Assembly: GCA_964640195.1 (NCBI GenBank)
Contig: CAZXIC010000024.1
Coordinates: forward strand, 1-14,422
Source: CAZXIC01 sp964640195
GTDB taxonomy: Archaea; Iainarchaeota; Iainarchaeia; Iainarchaeales; GCA-2688035
Reading direction: 5' to 3'
Length of the DNA stretch: 14,422 bases
The notes below the pieces were generated by a model that was not told the DNA's origin, ran no database searches, and was given only the letters and a program-made list of their open reading frames with translations. Positions within the stretch are counted from its first letter, which is position 1. Each line of letters begins with the position of its first letter. A program made the translations under genes and the position numbers. Below, piece by piece: positions 4,550 through 12,744 of this stretch.

Positions 4550-7500
4550 TTAACTATGCAGCCTTCTCTCAATCTCAACCCTTGCGACAACAATTACTGC
4601 AAGCAGTGAAACAATGAAGAGAAGCAGTGCAGCAGGCTCGCTGGGCAAGGAAGGCAAATTGAACGGCGTGCCAGCGCCGGTGCCAAACTGCACGTTCAGG
4701 CTGTTGCTTCCGGGCTCTGTTGTTGCGCTGCAGCCTTCCCTGTGGGTCGTTTCAAATCCATCCCACTTGAATGCCTCATTCAAGGGCAGCAGCTGCGAGT
4801 TCTCCGGATACCACAAGCCTGTTTCTGGGTCGTACCAAAAGCTGCCGTTTGGTCCTCTTGCGCTCAAAAGGGTTTCAGGCGCCCCGCCGTTGTAGCTCAC
4901 TGTTGGAACGCCGTTGTCTGCGCTGAAGTCAAGCGTATGCTCCTTCTCCTGCCCGTCTGCCCCAAGCGTCTTAAAGCGTATGCCTGTCGGAGTCTGCTCA
5001 ATCTCGCCGACCAGCGGCTCGTCAGTCACTTCCCCTGTTTCCTTGTCAAGTATCTTCACCCTGTCCTCACAGCAGCCAGGCTCGCTCGGATTGCAGTCCG
5101 GACTTGTCTTAACGCTGTAAAAAATAAACCTGTGGTTTTCAGTGTCAATTGTCTGGAATGGCCCCATTTTCTCTATTGAGGTGTTGAAGTTCTTGACCCT
5201 CTCTGTCGTAATGCTCTGGTCTCCCGCAGCGAGGTTTGGGATTGCCTCAAGGTCAATCGCAGGTTCAGGGCACTCTGTTTCAGGGTTTATGACAGTGGTG
5301 GGAGTTGCCTTAAGCCCTGAGACATCGCCCTGTGACAGAATGCTCTGTTGATGGTGCCTCAGCCATACAATCAGCTCATGTGTTTCCGGCTTGTACAGGA
5401 TGACGCCGTTCTTGAAGCTGATTGACAGGAACCTGCCAACGTTAACCTCCCTGCTGTTCAGCATTGCCGTGCCCATGTCGCTCATTACAACAACCCTTGC
5501 GTTGTCACCGAAAACCGTTTCTCTTGGTGAACCTGTTGCAGTAATGCTTTTCTCCTCCGCATCTGCTGCAATCACTGGATAAACGTCTGTTTTGATTTTC
5601 TTGACTTCGCCAAACGCGTCAGTGATTTTATTGCTCACAAGTGCAACGCCTGTCTGTGCCTCAATGTTCTGCCTTATGCAGTCAAGAACATTTGGCTGCA
5701 GCACATGCAAATCGCCCCTCCAGTCCATTTCAAACAACGGTACTGCTGTCCCCTCGGTTGGCAGCCCTATTTGTCCAATCCGCTGCGGAACAGTCAGCGC
5801 TGGAATTCTCCCCTTCACGTCACTCAGCCTTGCGTGGTCCTTGCTAGTTATGACCGGCACAGGCGTTTCTTCATTCTTGCCGATTGCAAGCCATCCTTTC
5901 TCCTTGTTAACCACAACCTGCCTATTGTTGTCCTTGTCCTCCAAAAGCATTTTCGTTTTGTCGTCATAGGCGTCAGACATCGCATCTCCCTTGAACCACA
6001 TGTAGTAAACCTTTTCGAAGGACAGAATGCCATCAGTCTTGCCCATTGTCTTCACGTCAGCCTGCAGAATCACGGCTGCATTTGCCTTGTCCTGCAGCTG
6101 CTTTGACCAAAGCGCAAACTGCCCCTTTGCCTGCTCCCACCAGCTCTGCTTTTCAGCTGCTGAAACTGCTCTTCCCTCTTCCCCAGCCTTACCGCCAGTC
6201 ACAAAGTCGGTAATGCTCTGGATAGCATCCCCAGCAACCTCGCTTGCCTTCTGGTTCGCTGAGCTTTTCTCCTTCTCCTTTTCCGCTTCCTTCAGGGCAG
6301 GGGCGTACATGTGGACATAGTAGCCCTCCAAGTCGTCAACGCAGTCCTGCAGCTCAGGCAGCAGCAGCGTTTGCTGCACAACCGAACCGATTATTCCGCT
6401 CCAGAAGAACATGAAATAAAGGCTACTTTCGCCGAAAGCCAGAATCGCTGCAGCCCTTTGCGGGTTGTCACCCAGGAAGCCCAAGCCGAGGTCTTTTACC
6501 TTGTCCTTGCATGTTTCTTTATTCTTCTGCGCCTCAATCAAATCTATTTCCCCGCCTTCAATGTCTGTTGATTTTCCCCTCAAATTAGTGTGGTGCCCGA
6601 ACGCAATCAGCGTGCTGCCCTCCTCCTTTGCCTTGTCGCTTAAGACATCCTCAAGCAAGTAGCTCTGCATGTCCTGCTCAACCATGAAGCTGACTGAGGC
6701 TTCGCCCTCGCCTGTTTGCTTCAGCTGCAGCAGCTCTTCAGGCGTTTCAATTTTTGGAGTCAGTGAGAGCTTGCAGGTTGCGCATTCCTGGTGTGTTGAG
6801 GTGAAGTATGCAACGTTTTCAACTTCTCTCCTCCAGCCGCTGGTCGGCTTTGTAAGCTGGTCGTATGCTTCCTTGGCAGGCCCGAACTTTTCCCAAACAT
6901 AGTTGTAAACCATCTTCCAGGGCAGCTTGTTCAGAATCTGGCCAAACAGGTCGCCTTCATCCGAACCGTGCTGCGCGAAGAAGTCAACAAACGCCTCGTC
7001 AAACAGCCGCTCGTCTTCCGTGTACATTTCAACCTCTGTCCAGGTATCAGGAATCTGGTAAGCGCTTAGCTCTTCAACCCCGAAAGCCCGCTTTCCCTGC
7101 CAGTAAGCCAGGGGCAGGGCAGTCCACTTCAAGCCGCCTGTTATGCTGAAATAGCTCTTCAGAATCTCGTCTTCCTGTGCAAACGCCTTGTCCAAGATAT
7201 TGTAATAGCGCCTGCTTTTTCCGGCAAAATTCTTCTCGACCAGCTGGTCATAGATTCTCTGCGTGTTATACGGGTAGTTGCCTGCAAGCCTCCCCTTGAC
7301 CCTGGCGTGTGTGAGCCTTCCGGCAAACCTCTCTGGCGTTTCAGGTTCAATTGGAATCCAGTCTGCCTTGAAGACCTTTATGTTGCCAGTGCCAGGCGCT
7401 TCCTTTACGATGTAGTCAAGGGACGTGCCGTCAATCCTAATAAGGTCGCCTCTCTCCGTAAGCGCTGCCTTGTCAACGAAGCGCGAAAGGTTTCTCTGCA

Positions 7501-9364
7501 AGTCCTCCACTGTCACATCGCCAATGAATTCCCCAGCCGGGTCAATCTTGTACAATTGCAGGAATCCCTGCGGGGTTGCCTCATAAGCCTTCTCGCCCCA
7601 AGCAGAGAAGTCGCTCCAGTCCCCGTCCTTTATGAACTTCTCCATTACCGAGTCAACGTGCATGCTGTCGCCTGAAAGCGGATGCACAGTGTTGCTCTGC
7701 ATGTGCTTTACAGCCACATCGTACAATCCGGCGTAGTCATCTCTTACAAACCATTCAGGTGCATCAAGCTGGATTGTGTTATCCATCCACTGCATTACCC
7801 TGGCGTTTGTCTTGCCGTACTCAATCAAGGCAGCCCTTGCCTCTGCACTCCCTGGCTTGAATTTGCTCAAGGCCCTCATATAGTCGTCATATGACTTGTT
7901 GATTATCGCTGTCTGCGTTTTCGCATAGCCGTTCATTTCCCTCATCAGCTTGAAGAACTCGCCTTTCCTAACAGGGTCGTCTATAGCAGCCAAAAAGCCG
8001 CCTGGCTGCCCCATCTCGTTAATCATCTTTCTCGCGCCAGCGCCCTTGATGAGCTTGTATCCACTATCCCAGTCAGTGCATTCAGTCATCGGCGTCCAGA
8101 CTTCACCAAAGCCATACTTGTCTGTCCGCATAGTCATTCTCTGGATTCTGGCTGCCCCAAGAAGGCTGTCCGGGTCCATGAAATTTCTCCTGAACCAGTT
8201 AGCAAAGCGATTCTGCGAAAGGTTCCAGGGCCAGCCCCTGCGCCTCATCCAGCCCAGATACCTTTTTGCCTGCCCCAAAAGCGTTGGCCCAAAGGCGGTT
8301 ATCACCATCTCTGTTGAAAACCAGCTGTTGAAGTACTTGTCAAAGAAACTGTAGCTGCTGATAAGGCAGCTGTTTTCACTGCAGTTTGTTGCCATTGCTG
8401 CGCTGAAGTCCTCTGTTCTAACGCTGTTTGGAATCAGCTCAACACCCCTTGTGACATACTTTGCCTGCAGGTTTTCCTGCTCTTCCTCAACCTGCGTTGC
8501 AAGGTTTACCTCAAGCTTGTCCAGCTGCTCCGGCGTGTACTGGCTCACCTGGGCTTTTTCCGGCTGCCCAGTTTCCAATGGCCCTGGGGTTTCCGGCTGC
8601 CCAGTTTCCAATGGCTCCGACGTTTCCGGCTGCCCAGTTTCCAATGGCTCCGACGTTTCCGGCTGCCCCGGAGTTTCCGGTGTTTCCGGCGCAGCGGGCT
8701 CCGTGCTTTCACCAAATGAAAAGATGTCCTTGACATCTTCCCAGACGTTTTTGAAATTGTTTGTTATGCCCTCGCCGCTGTTTCTGAAAGAAAGCTGCTC
8801 GCCCTCCACAGGGCAGCCGAGCTTCTCCCTCTCAAGCCTCGGCAGGTCTTCGCACCTGCCAATCCTTACAGTATCGTACAGGCTTACGCCGAACGCAAAC
8901 GGTCCGTCAATGTATCTGTTGAACCAGTGCATCAGCTCGCCGGCTTCAAGTTTTTTGTTTGACATTTCGCTCAACAATGCGGTTTTTCCGTCAGGGCTCT
9001 GCACTATTGCATTATTTTCCAATTCGTCCCTGTCGTCCTTGCTGCCGAATCCGCTGCTTATCTTTCCCAGCTCAAAGCCGTTGTTGTCAACCTCTGTGAG
9101 CTGCTTCAATTTCTGCACTTCCGCAGGGTCCAAAACTTTTTCCTCTGGGTTTGTTTCAGGTGTCCTGCAGGTGAACTCAACCCTCTTGATTGTTTCTTTG
9201 ATTTCAGGCAGGGCTGTAACAGGCTCTTCCTCAACACCCACTGTCCCATTATCACTGTCAGGCGTGTCCTGGGCAAAAGCAGGGTAAAAGCTGGTGTTGA
9301 GCACCAGGAAAATCAGCGAAAGGCAGACTATCCTCCGCAGCAGGTTGTTATCAGATTCGCTCAT
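4550..9364 (-). CDS. Giant exported, membrane-anchored surface protein of unknown function
   Basis: This 1604-aa protein matches no family I can name. Residues 1-31 form a signal peptide: MSESDNNLLRR, a hydrophobic core IVCLSLIFLVLNTSF, then a signal-peptidase site A29-F30-A31|Q32. A Pro/Glu/Thr-rich linker at 220-270 contains 11-residue repeats (GQPETSEPLET). Residues 275-960 are mixed, with scattered Cys and many aromatic residues. A hydrophobic stretch lies at 971-1002, followed by a charged helical stretch (KEAEKEKEKS). From about 1100 on it looks beta-rich and extracellular. A transmembrane helix at about 1577-1594 is followed by basic RVEIERRLHS, an outside-in anchor. The frame is open from 9436, but I chose the ATG at 9364. 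It gives the signal peptide, overlaps the upstream stop as ATGA, and follows GGGGTGG (9369-9375). It probably works with the upstream membrane protein; a role as adhesin or pilus partner is inference. Confidence 0.85.
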   Translation of the reverse strand: MSESDNNLLRRIVCLSLIFLVLNTSFYPAFAQDTPDSDNGTVGVEEEPVTALPEIKETIKRVEFTCRTPETNPEEKVLDPAEVQKLKQLTEVDNNGFELGKISSGFGSKDDRDELENNAIVQSPDGKTALLSEMSNKKLEAGELMHWFNRYIDGPFAFGVSLYDTVRIGRCEDLPRLEREKLGCPVEGEQLSFRNSGEGITNNFKNVWEDVKDIFSFGESTEPAAPETPETPGQPETSEPLETGQPETSEPLETGQPETPGPLETGQPEKAQVSQYTPEQLDKLEVNLATQVEEEQENLQAKYVTRGVELIPNSVRTEDFSAAMATNCSENSCLISSYSFFDKYFNSWFSTEMVITAFGPTLLGQAKRYLGWMRRRGWPWNLSQNRFANWFRRNFMDPDSLLGAARIQRMTMRTDKYGFGEVWTPMTECTDWDSGYKLIKGAGARKMINEMGQPGGFLAAIDDPVRKGEFFKLMREMNGYAKTQTAIINKSYDDYMRALSKFKPGSAEARAALIEYGKTNARVMQWMDNTIQLDAPEWFVRDDYAGLYDVAVKHMQSNTVHPLSGDSMHVDSVMEKFIKDGDWSDFSAWGEKAYEATPQGFLQLYKIDPAGEFIGDVTVEDLQRNLSRFVDKAALTERGDLIRIDGTSLDYIVKEAPGTGNIKVFKADWIPIEPETPERFAGRLTHARVKGRLAGNYPYNTQRIYDQLVEKNFAGKSRRYYNILDKAFAQEDEILKSYFSITGGLKWTALPLAYWQGKRAFGVEELSAYQIPDTWTEVEMYTEDERLFDEAFVDFFAQHGSDEGDLFGQILNKLPWKMVYNYVWEKFGPAKEAYDQLTKPTSGWRREVENVAYFTSTHQECATCKLSLTPKIETPEELLQLKQTGEGEASVSFMVEQDMQSYLLEDVLSDKAKEEGSTLIAFGHHTNLRGKSTDIEGGEIDLIEAQKNKETCKDKVKDLGLGFLGDNPQRAAAILAFGESSLYFMFFWSGIIGSVVQQTLLLPELQDCVDDLEGYYVHMYAPALKEAEKEKEKSSANQKASEVAGDAIQSITDFVTGGKAGEEGRAVSAAEKQSWWEQAKGQFALWSKQLQDKANAAVILQADVKTMGKTDGILSFEKVYYMWFKGDAMSDAYDDKTKMLLEDKDNNRQVVVNKEKGWLAIGKNEETPVPVITSKDHARLSDVKGRIPALTVPQRIGQIGLPTEGTAVPLFEMDWRGDLHVLQPNVLDCIRQNIEAQTGVALVSNKITDAFGEVKKIKTDVYPVIAADAEEKSITATGSPRETVFGDNARVVVMSDMGTAMLNSREVNVGRFLSISFKNGVILYKPETHELIVWLRHHQQSILSQGDVSGLKATPTTVINPETECPEPAIDLEAIPNLAAGDQSITTERVKNFNTSIEKMGPFQTIDTENHRFIFYSVKTSPDCNPSEPGCCEDRVKILDKETGEVTDEPLVGEIEQTPTGIRFKTLGADGQEKEHTLDFSADNGVPTVSYNGGAPETLLSARGPNGSFWYDPETGLWYPENSQLLPLNEAFKWDGFETTHREGCSATTEPGSNSLNVQFGTGAGTPFNLPSLPSEPAALLLFIVSLLAVIVVARVEIERRLHS
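8558..8680 (-). repeat. In-frame 33-bp tandem repeat (GQPETSEPLET)
   Basis: Four units begin at 8560, 8593, 8626 and 8659 on the plus strand, with a period of exactly 33 bp. They encode GQPETSEPLET twice, GQPETPGPLET once, and a partial GQPE. The middle units are almost identical at the DNA level, so copy number probably varies by slippage. The product is a stiff acidic Pro/Glu/Thr linker in the exported protein. Confidence 0.9.
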
Positions 9365-9900
9365 GTGCCACCCCAGTAAAGCAGGTAAAACAGCCCGTTT
9401 AAAATCCAGGGAAAAACAAAAAACACAACAAGCCATGCAATGAAAGCAGTGCAGTAAACCGCAGCAAACGTGTTTGCATTGCCCTTCAAGCTAAACCTCT
9501 GCTGCAGTTTTTCGCTTATGAATGCTGCAATGAAAAGCAAAGGCATGGCAAGAACAGTGTAAACGCCTGCGCTGGCCAAAACCTTTGCCACGTTGAAGAG
9601 GAAACTAGCTATATAGTCCACTGCTGTTGGCTGGAAGAATTCAGGCATCGTTTGCCCTGCGCTGCCTGCGTACGCCATATAGTAGGGTGCAATGTAAAGG
9701 ACGGATATGACTGGCAGTATTAGGGCAAAAGAGGCAAGCAGCGCTGCCTGAATCCAGCTGAGCTTGAATTTCTTCCTTATCCTTTTGAACAGCGCTTGCC
9801 CTGCAAGCGTTAGGGCAAAAGCAGGCACTGCTGTAAACAGTGCGATTCTAAGCAAGTCCACAAGAGCAAATAGCGTGTCAGCAATTAACTGCAAGGGCAT
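9361..9900 (-). CDS. Polytopic membrane protein coupled to the giant surface protein
   Basis: This 179-aa integral membrane protein has hydrophobic segments at about 13-35, 50-72, 97-128 (one long or two short helices) and 148-176. A basic cytoplasmic-looking loop KRIRKKFK (39-46) and a second basic loop EKLQQRFSLKG separate them. No catalytic motif or known family was recognised. The ATG at 9900 lies about 28 nt after a good TATA/BRE pair, which fits a leaderless first gene of a transcript. The stop TGA overlaps the ATG of the 1604-aa exported protein (ATGA). Tight coupling suggests equal amounts and a shared complex, for example a membrane anchor or export helper for the large protein. That is inference. 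It separates two halves of what may be one pilus locus. Confidence 0.75.
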   Translation of the reverse strand: MPLQLIADTLFALVDLLRIALFTAVPAFALTLAGQALFKRIRKKFKLSWIQAALLASFALILPVISVLYIAPYYMAYAGSAGQTMPEFFQPTAVDYIASFLFNVAKVLASAGVYTVLAMPLLFIAAFISEKLQQRFSLKGNANTFAAVYCTAFIAWLVVFFVFPWILNGLFYLLYWGGT

Positions 9901-9924
9901 ATAAAGATATAGAAAGCAGAAGTG

Positions 9925-9940
9925 ATATAAAAACCTTTAG
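9925..9940 (-). promoter_or_regulatory. BRE/TATA promoter of the membrane protein-giant protein unit
   Basis: The minus strand reads CTAAAG then GTTTTTATAT, a BRE-like element plus TATA box centred about 28 nt before the ATG at 9900. It lies directly downstream of the terminator-like hairpin of the preceding gene. This marks a transcript boundary and a leaderless mRNA. Confidence 0.6.
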
Positions 9941-9962
9941 AAAAGCTGCCCTAAGGGCAGCT
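9940..9962 (-). terminator. Hairpin terminator after the pilin-like gene
   Basis: AGCTGCCC (9944-9951) and GGGCAGCT (9955-9962) form a perfect 8-bp stem with a 3-nt loop. In the minus-strand transcript it is followed by TTTTCT and, a little later, another T run. The stem overlaps the stop codon of the pilin-like gene. It looks like an intrinsic-type terminator; in archaea the U tract may be the active part. Confidence 0.5.
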
Positions 9963-10412
9963 GGGCTCTGCATCCTGTTCTAATTCCTCCCCAAAACTAA
10001 CCGTACAGCATATCTTGCAGTCCTTGCCGTACTGAGTTACGCATTGGTAGTAGATGTTTGTCTGAACCAGCGTGGTTATTTCAATTGCCGTGCTGCCGCT
10101 TGTTGAAAATGCAGTGCTGTCGCTTGCCTCTATGGCAACGCATTCTGGCAGGATGTCAATTGCCAGTGCAGAGAAAGTGCGCCGCGTGAAAGCAGAGCCG
10201 GTGACCAAAACAATGTTTTCTTCAAGGATTATGCTGCCGTCAGGGCTTCTCACCGCTTTCTGAAAGCCCTCAAACAGCCTTCTTTCGCTTACCTGCTGCC
10301 TGATCGCATCAAGCTGGCTCACAGTGACAAGAATTATGCTCAGAATGAAAACAACCATCACTGCTTCAACCAGCAGCCTGAAGCCGCTGAACTCCTGGCC
10401 CTTTTCATTCAA
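9951..10412 (-). CDS. Type IV pilin-like protein with class III signal peptide
   Basis: This 153-aa protein starts MNEKGQEFSGFRLLVEAV, followed by a single hydrophobic helix (about 13-32). A short basic start with K4-G5|Q6 before the helix is the form of an archaeal class III (prepilin) signal cut by a FlaK/EppA-type peptidase, so the mature protein would begin with Q6. The exposed part has six cysteines (C91, C124, C132, C135, C136, C152), clustered in YYQCVTQYGKDCKICC, which suggests disulfide bonds outside the cell. The start is TTG at 10412, chosen because GGGGTGAT (10418-10425) lies 5 nt upstream and no ATG fits. This site overlaps the stop of the preceding membrane gene. It is third in the ATPase-platform-pilin unit and is followed by a terminator hairpin. 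It may be a major or a minor pilin; no other is seen here. Confidence 0.75.
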   Translation of the reverse strand: MNEKGQEFSGFRLLVEAVMVVFILSIILVTVSQLDAIRQQVSERRLFEGFQKAVRSPDGSIILEENIVLVTGSAFTRRTFSALAIDILPECVAIEASDSTAFSTSGSTAIEITTLVQTNIYYQCVTQYGKDCKICCTVSFGEELEQDAEPSCP

Positions 10413-10417
10413 GGAAT

Positions 10418-10425
10418 ATCACCCC
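10418..10425 (-). promoter_or_regulatory. Shine-Dalgarno site deciding the TTG start of the pilin-like gene
   Basis: On the minus strand GGGGTGAT matches the archaeal anti-Shine-Dalgarno (GGTGAT core) and lies 5 nt before TTG 10412. Its TGA (10421-10419) is the stop codon of the upstream platform gene, so translation of the two is linked. Confidence 0.7.
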
Positions 10426-12743
10426 ACGAAGCTCCCCACGACAGCGCCCGAAGCGACTACGCCCACAAGGAAAATTGCAACTGCAACTGGCAGGGATTTC
10501 GCAAGGTTGATCCAGAACAGCAGCTTGTTGTTCTCCTCTATCTTGGTTGTAAAGAAAACCATTATTATAACCAGTTCAATCACATAGAATGCCACTATAA
10601 CTAAAAACTGCCAGGGCTGCACCATTGACTCAAACTGCGCCGCGTTGATTGAGAAGCCGCCGGTTATTGCAGGAACATTCAGGGGCATTTGCCCCTCCAC
10701 TGCTTCCAGTGCGCTAAGCGTCTTGTCCAGGTTGCTGCTGTGAATTGTTGACAAAGTCAGCATTACAACCTTCTGCAGCGCTGTTGTAACGCCCAAGACA
10801 ATTGGTGCGATGAAAACCGCCATGGTCCTCATCATGGAAGTGGTGTCGCTTATCAGCGTTTTCAGTGTCCTGTTAACCTTTTCGTTGTTGCCCAGCTGCA
10901 GGGAAAGCGATATTAGGGTTCTGGCGGCAACGTTCACGCCGAGCCTCACAGAATCAACCATGATTCTCATGCCGGTCTGGATTGTTTTGCTCGGAAGGTT
11001 CTTCATGCTCCCGTAATTTGAGTCAAATACTGCTGCTTCTAGGGGCATTCCAAGCAGTTCAATGTTTTCAACAGTCCTGCCAAATACCCTTTTACTTATC
11101 TTGAAATCGTGCAAAAAGCTGCTGGTGTGCTTCATCGCTTCCTCCACAGGCCTGTTTTCGCCAAGCCTTGAGGCAAGGATGTACAAGCTGTCTTTGAACT
11201 CGGATTCCATCTGCAGAACCGCCAGCTGCATTTTCCTCTTGTACACATTCCTGTAGTAAATGAAGAGCGCAGCGCAGCCGCTTCCAGTAAGCAGCAAGCC
11301 GAGAATGAGCGCATAGGGCGTAACATCGTTCTCCGGCTGGGTAAAAAACTTTGCCCTCTCCGTCGCAATAATCTCCAAGCCCTTTTCATCGCCATATCTT
11401 GCGACCAGCTGCGCAGCGTAAGGGCCGGTATCATAAAACCAGTCAGCAGGCTTGCCTTCCTTAGCCAAAACCATTTCAACTGTCTGGTCCCTCGGCAGCA
11501 GCTGGAACCCTTCCTCGCCAACGAGCAAGGCAGGTGGAATGCCCTGCGTTGAAATGAAGTAGCTCCCCCCAATGCCTGCAACGAGCACCAGAGCTACCAA
11601 CAGCCTCAAATCCACCTGATTTTTTCCCAGCCTCAGGCGGTTCTTTTTAGGAAGCCCTGGAAAATTGTCTGCAATTTCCGGCACCTCCTGCGTTGGAGGC
11701 CGCTTGCTTACAACATCCCTCGCAAAAAAAAACGTTGCAAGCGGTATTGCAACGTTGTATACCACAATCAAAACAAGCGGCGTTGCCATTGCCTGCCCGC
11801 TGAAAGCGCTGCCTACAGGCAGGACTATTATCAGGATTAGGGGCAGCAGCACGCCCATGTAAAAAAGCAGGATGCTCGGCTGCGACAAATCCCTCGCATA
11901 CTGCTCCATCTTGTTCCTTATTGATTCCAGGATTGAAACCATCGTGCTGTCAAGCAGCTGGTATCTCTTCGCTTCAGTACCCTCAAGCACGCTCGCCCTT
12001 ATCTTCATCAGCGCGTGCTTGAACTCCTCGCTGAATTCGCCCCACCTGTAAGCAAGGGCGTCCAGGGCCTCGCTCACTGTGTTGTACACGCCCAGCTGGA
12101 CATCCCAAATCAAGCGCTTAAAGTCCTCGGCAATTTTCCCGCTGCCGTGCTCAGCGGAGAATTCAATTGCTTTCTCTAGGTTTGGCACAAGCTTCATTGA
12201 CATTATAATGTAGCCGATTATTTCCGGAACGTATGTCAGGGCCTTGGTTTTTTCAGCATTTGCGGTGTTTGCAGGATACCTCTGCACAGCAGAGGTTATG
12301 ATGAATGCAAGCAGTATGAAGGGCAGGAAGGCGTAAACAGCCACCAGTTCAGGGCCAACCAGTTCCGCAACCAAGTCATTCAAAGGGGAAAAAATAATGG
12401 CAAGGGTTGCAGCAACGCCCGCCACTATTGTAAAAAACAGTGCAAACTTGCTGCCTGCAGCAAACTCCTCTGCCGTGAGCTCCCAAGCGAGAAACTCAAC
12501 AGCCTTCTGGTTTTCCTTGCTGAATTTGCCGCCAGCGCCCAGCGATGGAAAACGCCTGTGAACCGCCTTGCAGAAGGAAACAAATGCAGGCAATTTTTTT
12601 TTAACCAAGGGGGTTTCCCTGGCAGCCTCTTCCCTGGGCAGCGTTATCCCCCTGTACAGAGCGCCTGGCCCAGTTCCTTCAAGCCCAGACCGCCTTTTTC
12701 CCCTGCCTGCTTCCCTCGGCATCCGAAAGCCCTGCCTGCGCAT
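10419..12743 (-). CDS. Double GspF/TadC-type membrane platform protein
   Basis: This 774-aa protein is the inner-membrane platform of a type IV pilus or type II secretion-like machine, built from two GspF-like halves. After a basic soluble N-terminus (1-95) come membrane helices at about 100-119 and 131-152. The first cytoplasmic GspF domain (about 165-288) is followed by helices at 291-311 and 321-341. The second half has helices at 380-396 and 476-496 with a stretch of about 80 residues between them. Its cytoplasmic domain runs about 505-635 (SEFKDSLYILASRLGENRPVEEAM), and helices follow at 636-658, 711-733 and 749-772. In this family the platform couples ATPase motion to filament assembly. 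The frame is open to 12827 inside the ATPase gene. I prefer ATG 12743, one base after the ATPase stop, because the longer N-terminus only shadows that gene. Archaeal platforms with two fused halves are known. Confidence 0.85.
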   Translation of the reverse strand: MRRQGFRMPREAGRGKRRSGLEGTGPGALYRGITLPREEAARETPLVKKKLPAFVSFCKAVHRRFPSLGAGGKFSKENQKAVEFLAWELTAEEFAAGSKFALFFTIVAGVAATLAIIFSPLNDLVAELVGPELVAVYAFLPFILLAFIITSAVQRYPANTANAEKTKALTYVPEIIGYIIMSMKLVPNLEKAIEFSAEHGSGKIAEDFKRLIWDVQLGVYNTVSEALDALAYRWGEFSEEFKHALMKIRASVLEGTEAKRYQLLDSTMVSILESIRNKMEQYARDLSQPSILLFYMGVLLPLILIIVLPVGSAFSGQAMATPLVLIVVYNVAIPLATFFFARDVVSKRPPTQEVPEIADNFPGLPKKNRLRLGKNQVDLRLLVALVLVAGIGGSYFISTQGIPPALLVGEEGFQLLPRDQTVEMVLAKEGKPADWFYDTGPYAAQLVARYGDEKGLEIIATERAKFFTQPENDVTPYALILGLLLTGSGCAALFIYYRNVYKRKMQLAVLQMESEFKDSLYILASRLGENRPVEEAMKHTSSFLHDFKISKRVFGRTVENIELLGMPLEAAVFDSNYGSMKNLPSKTIQTGMRIMVDSVRLGVNVAARTLISLSLQLGNNEKVNRTLKTLISDTTSMMRTMAVFIAPIVLGVTTALQKVVMLTLSTIHSSNLDKTLSALEAVEGQMPLNVPAITGGFSINAAQFESMVQPWQFLVIVAFYVIELVIIMVFFTTKIEENNKLLFWINLAKSLPVAVAIFLVGVVASGAVVGSFVG

Positions 12744-12744
12744 C

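Noticed and set aside
8560..8680. Possible CRISPR-like repeats
   Set aside because: The 33-bp units are contiguous with no spacers and keep the reading frame of the exported protein, so this is a coding tandem repeat.
8451..9287. Long plus-strand open frame (278 codons) opposite the giant surface-protein gene
   Set aside because: It is a shadow of the minus-strand gene. The product is a low-complexity Ser/Pro/Cys string and the opposite frame has a signal peptide, coupling and sensible composition.
9365..9436. Extended N-terminus of the giant protein from 9436
   Set aside because: It would place 24 residues before the signal peptide and overlap the upstream membrane gene. The ATG at 9364 has a Shine-Dalgarno and the ATGA overlap.
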